Assembly: GCA_003222835.1 (NCBI GenBank)
Contig: QHXE01000069.1
Coordinates: forward strand, 1-11,153
DNA: 11,153 bases
Direction of reading: 5' to 3'
DNA from: Acidobacteriota bacterium
GTDB taxonomy: Bacteria; Acidobacteriota; Blastocatellia; Pyrinomonadales; Pyrinomonadaceae
This document shows positions 1 through 6,144 of this stretch, in pieces. Under the pieces are notes generated by a model that saw only the letters and a program-made list of their open reading frames with translations, ran no database searches and had not been told where the DNA came from. Within the stretch, counting starts at the first letter, position 1, and each line of letters begins with the position of its first letter. A program made the position numbers and the translations under genes.

Positions 1-731
1 TACCCGACGACGCCAAGTCCGATGAAACCGATCCAAAGCCACGCCCAGCGCCATCGTCGACTGGTCCAATATTGGTGACCAGCTTCGACAACTAGCGCCG
101 GTATCAACACGAGTCCGTTAATTCGACTTAAACAAGCGAGGGCGCCTAAGAGTCCGGCTACCGGCCAGCGCTCTTTCCGCGCGGCGAGAAACGAGCCAAT
201 TGCGAGAGCCAACAACACGCTCTCGGTGAACGGTGTATGCAAGGCCGCGCTACCGGGAAAGATGAACAGGAACCAGACAGCCCGGTCGGCAACCGCGTCC
301 GAGTAATCGAGCTTGACCAGTTGTTTCAACAGCAATCCTGCGGCAATTGAAGCGAGAGCTACTACGATCAAGGCGCTAACGACGTAGTTACGAAAAACCA
401 GTGCGGTGATTCGCGTTAGCCAGGGAAAGAGCGGATAGAAGACGATCAGAAACCTCGCTTCACCGGTCGCCTGATAACCGTTTTCCGCGAGCGTGACGTA
501 ATGAACGGCGTCCCATCGATTCCACAGCGCCAGCCAGTTCTTAAAGCTTCCAATCGAAGAGTTCGTGAGCACCTGATAGGCTTGGGTTCCATACAAGTAG
601 AAGAGCGCCTTGATAGCGAGGATCGTTCCGATCAATTTCCAGTCAAGGCGCCGAATGAAAAGCGGCACACTCTGCTGTTCCCTTTCTTGTGCCTGGTTTG
701 TGGGCGGTTCGTCTTCGCGCTGTTCGATCAT
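1..731 (-). CDS. PIG-V-like integral membrane mannosyltransferase, C-terminus beyond window
   Basis: The minus-strand frame from the ATG at 729-731 stays open to the window edge, giving 243 residues with no stop, so the 3' end lies outside. After a polar N-terminus (about residues 1-25) and a membrane segment near 33-50 comes WNRWDAVHYVTLAENGY at 70-86, the first-loop signature of the PIG-V / Mannosyl_trans2 family; Asp74 sits where the catalytic acid is expected. YPLFPWL (99-105), HTPFTESVLLAL (165-176) and LSRINGLVLIP (201-211) also fit that family. Such GT-C enzymes take mannose from a polyprenyl-phosphate donor and act on the outer face of the cytoplasmic membrane. The acceptor is unknown. 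No clear Shine-Dalgarno precedes the start, and the region upstream is occupied by the repeat at 754-936, which must contain or separate its promoter. Family assignment is fairly firm; sugar specificity is inferred. Confidence 0.85.
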   Translation of the reverse strand, partial: MIEQREDEPPTNQAQEREQQSVPLFIRRLDWKLIGTILAIKALFYLYGTQAYQVLTNSSIGSFKNWLALWNRWDAVHYVTLAENGYQATGEARFLIVFYPLFPWLTRITALVFRNYVVSALIVVALASIAAGLLLKQLVKLDYSDAVADRAVWFLFIFPGSAALHTPFTESVLLALAIGSFLAARKERWPVAGLLGALACLSRINGLVLIPALVVEAGHQYWTSRRWRWAWLWIGFIGLGVVG

Positions 732-753
732 GATTACTGAAAAAGCGATTGCT

Positions 754-936
754 CTAGCCCAGGCGTTCACGCCTGGGGAATTAAAGGCGATTAATTCACA
801 AGCCTCCTTCAGTCAGGAGGCTTTGGCATAACTGCTTTAGCCAGTTCCCTGCCTGAAGGGATTGGCGAAAGCCGCATAGATGGGGCTCAAAGGATTAACT
901 CTACTTCCCCAACCCAGGCGTGAACGCCTGGGCTAG
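754..936. repeat. Palindromic REP/MITE-like element with 24-bp inverted ends
   Basis: The ends, 754-777 and 913-936, are perfect inverted copies of each other over 24 bp. Each end is also a hairpin by itself: CCCAGGCGT and ACGCCTGGG separated by two bases (758-766/769-777 and 913-921/924-932). Inside are two further hairpins: AAGCCTCCT (800-808) with AGGAGGCTT (815-823), and a nested stem made of 835-843 with 863-871 enclosing TCCCT (846-850) with AGGGA (857-861). No ORF worth the name lies inside and no flanking target duplication is obvious. The architecture fits a non-autonomous REP/BIME or MITE-like element mobilised in trans; the mobilising enzyme is not in the window. It fills the gap between the PA14 gene and the PIG-V-like gene. 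Confidence 0.75.
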
Positions 937-981
937 TGGAAAAGCCAGCATCCTCCGGCCCACTGGCCGTGCAGAATCCGG

Positions 982-1512
982 CTAATTGCCGGCGGGCCGC
1001 AGCACTTCGGCAGGTACGATTTGTTCTGGACGCGCCGGCGGAGTCCAGAACAATCTCACCGAACCACCAAATAAGGTATTAAAGTATTTCACGTGGATTG
1101 AATGAGGGCCCGAAGTAAGCTCAATCGTTCCCGTCATCTTCTGCAGGAGCACGGAAGAAGCATCGACCACCGTGCGTCCATCAATCTCAAGAAGAGATCC
1201 ATCATCCGAGATTAACGCGAATTGATAATTACCCGGTTGCTCGATCAGAACATTGCCCGTCCAATCTGCACTGAACGGCGCCGGGTAAGGCGGGCTTTTG
1301 GCCCAGTCAAAGTCGATCGTCTGATCTACTTGCACATCCACTGGTTCCCCTTCCCATTTGGCGTTGCGGTAGTACTTGCCTCTTAAGCCGACGCTTCCGC
1401 CTTTCGCACCGCTGCACCCGTTGTAAACGACCGGCATTAGCGCCACGGTCAGAGTGAATAAAAACAACATGGCAACGGCGGGTTTAGGTGAATACGCGGG
1501 CTTTGCAGTCAT
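982..1512 (-). CDS. Exported or membrane-anchored PA14-domain protein
   Basis: The product has 176 residues. A hydrophobic segment at about 11-31 is a signal peptide or signal anchor; Cys33 follows it (YNGC), but residues -3 and -2 fit a lipobox poorly, so lipoprotein status is doubtful. Residues about 42-170 form one PA14-like beta domain, with LRGKYY (43-48), FSADWTG (80-86) and GNYQFALISDDGSLLEIDG (94-112) as the recognisable parts. PA14 domains commonly bind carbohydrate outside the cytoplasm. The start ATG overlaps the stop of the upstream membrane glycosyltransferase gene as ATGA, and AGGA (1525-1528, minus strand) lies inside that gene at suitable distance, so the two are probably translationally coupled. 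This suggests an accessory glycan-binding role next to the transferase; that is inference. Confidence 0.85.
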   Translation of the reverse strand: MTAKPAYSPKPAVAMLFLFTLTVALMPVVYNGCSGAKGGSVGLRGKYYRNAKWEGEPVDVQVDQTIDFDWAKSPPYPAPFSADWTGNVLIEQPGNYQFALISDDGSLLEIDGRTVVDASSVLLQKMTGTIELTSGPHSIHVKYFNTLFGGSVRLFWTPPARPEQIVPAEVLRPAGN

Positions 1513-3413
1513 GGGTTCACGTCTTCCTGCTCTTCAGTTTCACGATCCGGTCCAGCGGTTTCATCGACGGACGCGCCCTTGCTTACGCGCGGGCTACTGA
1601 CACCATCATCGCCAGATTCGGTTAACTGTGATTGAGGCGCGGCGGCTACGAGCAGCGCGCCTCCAACTATCAGCCACCAAAGCATCAGCGGCGCAAGTTG
1701 ATAGGGACGTGGAACGCGAGCGAGCTTGGCCAAATTGAATGCAGTCGAGTCCACGGTCAGCTTTCGGTGCTCAGGGTCGAAGAGCGCGTCCGTATTTTGC
1801 GCCAGTCTGCTGTGCAAGTAGTCGGGAAGAAATGAATCTCGCGCCGGATTCTCGAAAGGATACGGGACCCGAGGCTCGATCGCCGTCGCTAACAACATAT
1901 AGAAGACAGAGATTGCCACAAAGGGATAGAACACAAACCTCAACTTTCGCCCGCCATAATAAATCGGAAGCGCCAAAAAAGGCAGCAACGGAATTATGTG
2001 TCTCGGACCTATATAGGCCGCGCCGGACCAATCGTAGATCGAGTTGCCGTAGCTGGTGACGAATAAAAGGTAAGCAATTATCATCGCCGCCACAACCAGC
2101 CCTTCCGGTCGGAGTGATCGACGCCAAAGCATGATCGCAACTCCGGGCAAGACGAGCCATAAAACAGGACTGGAAGCATAGAGCCGCCAGTGCTCGACGC
2201 CGATATACAGCATCCCAATGGGCGGCTTGATCGTAATCGCAGCCAACGCGTGCAGGAATTGTCCAAATCCGGGCCAGCGCATTCCTAAGAATCCGCGGGA
2301 GTAAACCGGAAATGAAGAGTCCGCCTTGGAATAAGCTTCGTAGGGAACGTAAAAAATCTTCCCAAAGGCGGCGATGTTGTACCAGAGAAGAAAGCCCCCG
2401 CCGATAACAAGTCCGAGAACGAATGCTGCCAGGAGTTTTCCTTTTGCTCTCCAGCTAGGGTGCTGGCGGAAAAATCCCGTAGGGATGCGATGTTTATAGA
2501 AGAGGATTGGAACATCCCTTTCAGGAGCCCATTTATGGGCGAAAGTAGAATCAGTTTCGCTCCTAAAGGAGCCTTCGGGGGTCAATTCGGTATGGTGTTC
2601 TATAAACATTTCACCGCTACGCGGTGCTCCCGACTCGCTCCTGGATCCGGCGAGACCGATCACCCAGAGACCGTATACTGAAAGGATTGCGACTAACAGA
2701 GCTGTGGGATATTCAGTGGTTACGCTAAAGCCCATCAGCGCTCCTGCCATAAAAAGAAAAGCGATTGATCGCCAAGATGAAAACACTGCATCCCATCTGA
2801 CCGCAAACAATAAATAGAAAGCGATCGTAAGCAATGCCGCCGCCTGTTGATGACTAAAGAAGAGGGTTGAAAACGGAAACGCCATCGTGCCTAACCAGAT
2901 TGCCAGAACCGCGAACACAGAGAAGCCTGAGTCATCAGTCATTCGCACTAATACTTTGTAGATCGCAACGGCAGCCAGGGCTGAGAGCAGACTGATCGTG
3001 AAGAGGATTGTCAGATAAGCAACCATGTGCCAGTACACCCACTCAGGCAGACCAACCGCCATCAAGGGTTTGAGCAGATGTGTTATCACCCAGAAAATCG
3101 GCACGGCCATGAGCGTGGTGCCTGGAGCTTTATTTGGATAGATGTAGTCGCGGCCATTTTTGCTATACCGAATCACGTCGGCCGAGTTCCACCAATAGTC
3201 GTCGATCGCCAACCGGTGCTCCTCTGTGATGGCGCGCGTTTGATCGAATCGAGCCGCCTCGTTTTGCTGCGTCGACTGATAGAAATAAGCAAACGTTCCC
3301 CACAAGAGAACGAACAGGAGGAGTTCCACGCGACGCGTTTGCGCCCAAAGATACAAAGACGGATGCTGTTGCCGGAAAGAAGCGAGTAAGTTGTCTCCAG
3401 GTTTTAGTTTCAC
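1509..3413 (-). CDS. GT-C/GT39-like multi-pass membrane glycosyltransferase
   Basis: The product has 634 residues and roughly a dozen hydrophobic segments (for example about 29-46, 126-150, 187-206, 215-255, 326-346, 590-610). Between the first two membrane regions lies an acidic, aromatic extracytoplasmic loop with DDYWW (71-75) and NKAPGTTLMAVP (94-105), the arrangement of GT39/ArnT-like lipid-phosphate-sugar transferases. The start is GTG at 3411-3413; no ATG lies in frame before the upstream stop, and no good Shine-Dalgarno is visible. Residues about 261-315 are hydrophilic and unlike the rest; they are encoded by the palindromic element at 2472-2628. The C-terminus (about 612-634) is acidic and probably disordered. 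It is probably transcribed with the PA14 gene and diverges from the GT2 gene. The donor and acceptor cannot be told from the sequence; an O-antigen ligase-like or uncharacterised membrane role is the alternative. Confidence 0.75.
   Translation of the reverse strand: MKLKPGDNLLASFRQQHPSLYLWAQTRRVELLLFVLLWGTFAYFYQSTQQNEAARFDQTRAITEEHRLAIDDYWWNSADVIRYSKNGRDYIYPNKAPGTTLMAVPIFWVITHLLKPLMAVGLPEWVYWHMVAYLTILFTISLLSALAAVAIYKVLVRMTDDSGFSVFAVLAIWLGTMAFPFSTLFFSHQQAAALLTIAFYLLFAVRWDAVFSSWRSIAFLFMAGALMGFSVTTEYPTALLVAILSVYGLWVIGLAGSRSESGAPRSGEMFIEHHTELTPEGSFRSETDSTFAHKWAPERDVPILFYKHRIPTGFFRQHPSWRAKGKLLAAFVLGLVIGGGFLLWYNIAAFGKIFYVPYEAYSKADSSFPVYSRGFLGMRWPGFGQFLHALAAITIKPPIGMLYIGVEHWRLYASSPVLWLVLPGVAIMLWRRSLRPEGLVVAAMIIAYLLFVTSYGNSIYDWSGAAYIGPRHIIPLLPFLALPIYYGGRKLRFVFYPFVAISVFYMLLATAIEPRVPYPFENPARDSFLPDYLHSRLAQNTDALFDPEHRKLTVDSTAFNLAKLARVPRPYQLAPLMLWWLIVGGALLVAAAPQSQLTESGDDGVSSPRVSKGASVDETAGPDRETEEQEDVNP
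2472..2628 (-). repeat. Palindromic repeat element embedded in frame in the glycosyltransferase gene
   Basis: ATGTTTATAGAA at 2490-2501 and its exact reverse complement at 2598-2609 bracket the block. Outside each is a small hairpin: ATCCC-GTA-GGGAT (2474-2486) and CACCGC-TAC-GCGGTG (2612-2626). Read on the minus strand the interior holds more short palindromes, including GCTCCT/AGGAGC and GCCCA/TGGGC. It encodes about residues 261-315 of the host protein, including GAPRSGEMFIE and FYKHRIPTGFF, and keeps the frame open. Peptides of the YKHxxPTG kind are, from memory, seen repeatedly in hypothetical proteins of Acidobacteriota and Bacteroidota, where they mark a dispersed repeat. The outer limits are approximate. 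The behaviour resembles Rickettsia palindromic elements, but no relation to them is claimed. Confidence 0.75.
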
Positions 3414-3431
3414 GAGAATGAACGTTTCGCT

Positions 3432-3447
3432 TCGCCAGGCTTGGCGA
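3432..3447. other. Hairpin in the divergent intergenic region
   Basis: TCGCCA (3432-3437) and TGGCGA (3442-3447) form a perfect six-base inverted repeat around GGCT. It sits in the 90-bp gap between the divergent membrane glycosyltransferase and GT2 genes, so it could be an operator or a 5' leader hairpin for the minus-strand gene. Six-base arms can occur by chance. Confidence 0.3.
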
Positions 3448-3470
3448 TGACGCGACTGATGAAATATGCT
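3441..3470 (+). promoter_or_regulatory. Possible sigma70-type promoter for the GT2 gene
   Basis: TTGGCG (3441-3446) and TATGCT (3465-3470) are separated by 18 bp and lie about 33 bases before the GT2 start. Both hexamers are imperfect matches (4 of 6 each), so this is only a candidate. It partly overlaps the hairpin at 3432-3447. Confidence 0.25.
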
Positions 3471-3503
3471 CGCTCAGGTTAATCGCGGCGAGAAGGAAAG
3501 ACA

Positions 3504-4289
3504 ATGCTCAACGGTAAAAAAGTGGTGGTCGTCATGCCCGCCTACAATGCCTCCAGGACGCTACGGCAAACATATAACGAGGTGCCGGTGGACGTTGTCG
3601 ATGAAGTATTGCTTGTCGATGATGCCAGCTCTGATGAGACGGTCGCTTTGGCCCGGGAACTAGGGCTAACGACTTTTCTACATGAGAAAAATCTCGGCTA
3701 CGGCAAGAACCAGAAGACTTGTTATCGAGAAGCGCTCAAGCGAGATGCCGACATCGTGATCATGCTGCATCCTGATTACCAGTACTCTCCAAGGTTGCTT
3801 ACTTCTCTGGCCGGAATGATCGCGTCCGGACATTACGACATAGCCTTGGGTTCGCGGATTCTGGGCATTGGCGCTTTGCAAGGCGGGATGCCGCGCTACA
3901 AATATATCTCGAACAGATTTCTGACGGCGATCCAAAACCTCCTGCTCGGTTACAAGTTATCGGAGTATCACACCGGATTCAGAGCGTTCTCTCGCAAGGT
4001 GCTCAAGTCTTTGCCGCTCGAGGCGGACACCGACGATTTTCTGTTTGATAACGAAGTGCTCGCTCAGGCCATCTACTTCAAATTCAACATTGGCGAGATA
4101 TCCTGTCCGACAAAATATTTTCCTGAAGCATCTTCCATCAGCTTCAAGCGCAGCGTAGGGTATGGCTTCGGGGTGCTCTGGACTTCGCTAAAATTCAGAA
4201 TGCAGAAAATGGGTTTGGCAAAATTCAGGATTTTTGATTCGGATAGCGCCAAGCTTCTGCCCGACTATTATGAGCAGTTGAGCAAATAG
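3504..4289 (+). CDS. GT2 family glycosyltransferase, polyprenyl-phosphate sugar synthase-like
   Basis: The product has 261 residues with no membrane segments. The GT-A fold begins with KKVVVVMPAYNAS (5-17), followed by VLLVDDASSDET (35-46), whose Asp39-Asp40 bind the nucleotide sugar. NLGYGKN (63-69) follows, then LHPDYQY (88-94) where most relatives have a DxD-type metal site, GSR (116-118) and YHTGFRAFSR (155-164), typical of dolichol- or undecaprenol-phosphate sugar synthases. The likely reaction is transfer of a hexose from a nucleotide sugar to polyprenyl phosphate on the cytoplasmic side. AGAAGGA at 3491-3497 is a good ribosome binding site for the ATG. It lies next to three membrane GT-C genes that would use a polyprenyl-phosphate sugar donor, which supports this role. 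Direct transfer to a glycan cannot be excluded. Confidence 0.85.
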   Translation: MLNGKKVVVVMPAYNASRTLRQTYNEVPVDVVDEVLLVDDASSDETVALARELGLTTFLHEKNLGYGKNQKTCYREALKRDADIVIMLHPDYQYSPRLLTSLAGMIASGHYDIALGSRILGIGALQGGMPRYKYISNRFLTAIQNLLLGYKLSEYHTGFRAFSRKVLKSLPLEADTDDFLFDNEVLAQAIYFKFNIGEISCPTKYFPEASSISFKRSVGYGFGVLWTSLKFRMQKMGLAKFRIFDSDSAKLLPDYYEQLSK

Positions 4290-4324
4290 CTCCCGCTCCC
4301 TCTGGGCGAGGGGTTGGGGTGAGG
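4290..4324 (-). repeat. GC-rich short dispersed repeat, copy 1
   Basis: Immediately after the GT2 stop, this stretch (containing CTCCCTCTGGGCGAGGGG and ending TTGGGGTGAGG) matches the reverse complement of the copy at 4409-4442 with a few mismatches. The CCCTCACCC...CCCTC...GGGAGAGGG type is, from memory, a short intergenic repeat found in many bacterial genomes. It can form a hairpin and could act as a weak terminator after the GT2 gene. Confidence 0.6.
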
Positions 4325-4408
4325 TCTAGCAGTCAAGTTAACGAGATTATTCCCTCTATTGGTCCGCGGAATCCGGAAATTCGAAGGGAGTAGTTTCTGG
4401 TTGCTAAG

Positions 4409-4442
4409 CCCTCACCCTTATCCCTCCCAAAGGGAGAGGGAG
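4409..4442 (+). repeat. GC-rich short dispersed repeat, copy 2
   Basis: This is an inverted, diverged copy of 4290-4324: CCCTCACCCTTATCCCTCCC followed by AAAGGGAGAGGGAG. CTCCC pairs with GGGAG around a short loop. The purine-rich 3' arm (GGGAGAGGGAG, about 4432-4442) ends 14 bases before the TTG start of the next gene, so it may serve as that gene's ribosome binding region. Confidence 0.6.
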
Positions 4443-4456
4443 TTGCCTCTGAATTT

Positions 4457-6136
4457 TTGGCGTGTGTTAAGAGAACAATCGCCTTGCCTTTTGACGTCAT
4501 CAGTATCCTCGACGAGAGCCGGCACGCTGACGATTCTTCGCCGGGAAAGCGCGCGACAACGTTGCTTCACAAGTATTGGCTACCGCTACTCATCTCGGCG
4601 ATCGTCCTGGCGTTCGCTCTTTACATCAATGGCCTGTCAAGAAACCCGCCGGGGTTCTACGTTGACGAATCAGGTATCGCTTACAACGCTTTCTTGATTG
4701 CGCGTACGGGCAAGGGTGAATTCGGTCAGCGCTTTCCGCTTTTCTTTCAGTTCTATACTAACGGCTGGACTGAATGGGCCAACCCCACGCAGATTTATCT
4801 GCTGGCGATTCCATTTAGGTTTTTCCCTCCCAGTATTCATCTGGCGCGAATTTATAGTGCCTTCTGGGTATTTCTCGCGTGTTTGCTCCTGGGTTTTCTG
4901 GCAAAACAAATCTCCGGCAGACGGATCGTTGCTATTCTGGTCGCGATATTCGCTTTGGTGACGCCTTGGCTGTTTGAAGTCAGCCGCTTGGTGTTCGAGA
5001 CATTCTTCTATCCCGCAGCGCTCATGTTGTTTCTCTTATCAGTCTATTACGCGCAAAGAAAACAGAAGTGGAGTTGGCTCAATGTCGTGATGGTAGCGGC
5101 GACTTTGATGCTCGTGACTTACAGCTACACGATTGGCCGGCTGCTGGGTCCCCTGCTCGCCTTCGGTCTGGTGTTGTTTGTGACAAGCCGGAAACGTTTA
5201 TTCGCGCTTGCAAAGACCTGGGTTCTATATGGCGTGACGCTGGTTCCGCTGTTGATATTCAGGTTGAAACATCCAGACGTGCTGACGCAGAGGTTCTATT
5301 CAGTCTCCTATATTAGGCCCGATTCGCACTGGCGCGAGATCGTGCCAAAATTCATCAGGCGCTACCTCGAAGACTTCAGCGTAATCAGTTTGCTGCTCGA
5401 CGGAGACGGAAATGCGCGTCACCATGTGCGGGGGGCAATGGGAAGTTTTCTCATCGGGGTTTTCGTCCTGTCGATCATCGGTTTAGTTGCGATGATTGCT
5501 CGTGATTGGCGTGACCCATGGTGGCGCTTCGTTGTGTTTGGAACCTTGGCTTCGGTCGTTCCCGGGGCGCTGACTGCGGATCAGTTTCATTCATTACGGC
5601 TGATTGCGTATCCGGTTTTCCTTTTGGTGCTGACGATACCGGGTCTTCAATGGCTGATTAGACGACAGCCAAGCAGCATAGAATCGCCTCAGGATAACGA
5701 AAACTTTGGCATCCTGATCGCGAGCAGACCAAGCTCTGTGCCGGCAATCGCGCGGCGGGTGATTTTCTTAGTGCTGTTAGCCGCAACAGTCGCGCAGGCA
5801 CTGTACTTTCAGAGAGTGTTTCGTCGCGAGGGTCCAAAGCGAGGATGGGTTTTTGACGCCGATTACAAAGACGTCTATGACACAGCCGTGGCTTTACCGA
5901 ACCGGCCCATCTATCTGATCGATGGATCGTCGCCCGCTTATGTGCACGCCTACTGGTATGCGGCCGTCGAAGGCCGAGACCGCAAGCAGTTTGTTCACTT
6001 GGAGGACGAACCAGCTCCTTACGGCGCGATTGTAATTTCTTCGGGACAAACTTGCGTTAATTGCGAAGTCATTAAGAAAAGCGGAGAGTACATGATCTAT
6101 AGAGCGCGGTGGCCGCGAATTGTCGGAGGCCTCTAA
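4457..6136 (+). CDS. GT39/ArnT-like membrane glycosyltransferase
   Basis: The product has up to 559 residues. The start is uncertain: no ATG exists in the N-terminal part, TTG at 4457 is the first conventional start after an in-frame TAG (4391-4393), and TTG codons at 4484 or about 4562 are alternatives. A membrane segment at about 41-60 is followed by PPGFYVDESGIAYNA (64-78). Asp70-Glu71 there match the catalytic first-loop acid of GT39/PMT-type enzymes, which move sugars from polyprenyl-phosphate donors outside the membrane. About ten more membrane segments follow, the last near 434-451, then an extracytoplasmic tail of about 100 residues with a CVNC pair (Cys533, Cys536). Residues about 400-425 form a polar loop. 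The cysteine desulfurase gene starts eight bases after its stop. The family call is good; donor and acceptor are unknown. Confidence 0.8.
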   Translation: MACVKRTIALPFDVISILDESRHADDSSPGKRATTLLHKYWLPLLISAIVLAFALYINGLSRNPPGFYVDESGIAYNAFLIARTGKGEFGQRFPLFFQFYTNGWTEWANPTQIYLLAIPFRFFPPSIHLARIYSAFWVFLACLLLGFLAKQISGRRIVAILVAIFALVTPWLFEVSRLVFETFFYPAALMLFLLSVYYAQRKQKWSWLNVVMVAATLMLVTYSYTIGRLLGPLLAFGLVLFVTSRKRLFALAKTWVLYGVTLVPLLIFRLKHPDVLTQRFYSVSYIRPDSHWREIVPKFIRRYLEDFSVISLLLDGDGNARHHVRGAMGSFLIGVFVLSIIGLVAMIARDWRDPWWRFVVFGTLASVVPGALTADQFHSLRLIAYPVFLLVLTIPGLQWLIRRQPSSIESPQDNENFGILIASRPSSVPAIARRVIFLVLLAATVAQALYFQRVFRREGPKRGWVFDADYKDVYDTAVALPNRPIYLIDGSSPAYVHAYWYAAVEGRDRKQFVHLEDEPAPYGAIVISSGQTCVNCEVIKKSGEYMIYRARWPRIVGGL

Positions 6137-6144
6137 AAAGCGAA

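Noticed and set aside
501..831. Two small plus-strand ORFs near the left edge
   Set aside because: They lie opposite the PIG-V-like gene and run into the palindromic repeat; composition and lack of motifs mark them as chance ORFs.
754..936. CRISPR-like array from the repeated palindromes
   Set aside because: The repeats are inverted, only two end copies exist, and there are no regular spacers or cas genes.
3027..3389. 120-residue plus-strand ORF opposite the membrane glycosyltransferase
   Set aside because: It is antisense to a well-supported gene, is Arg/His rich without any recognisable motif, and has no ribosome binding site.
6109..6144. Earlier GTG start for the cysteine desulfurase
   Set aside because: It overlaps the end of the preceding gene, has no ribosome binding site, and family members begin at MIYLDNNATT, which matches the ATG at 6145.
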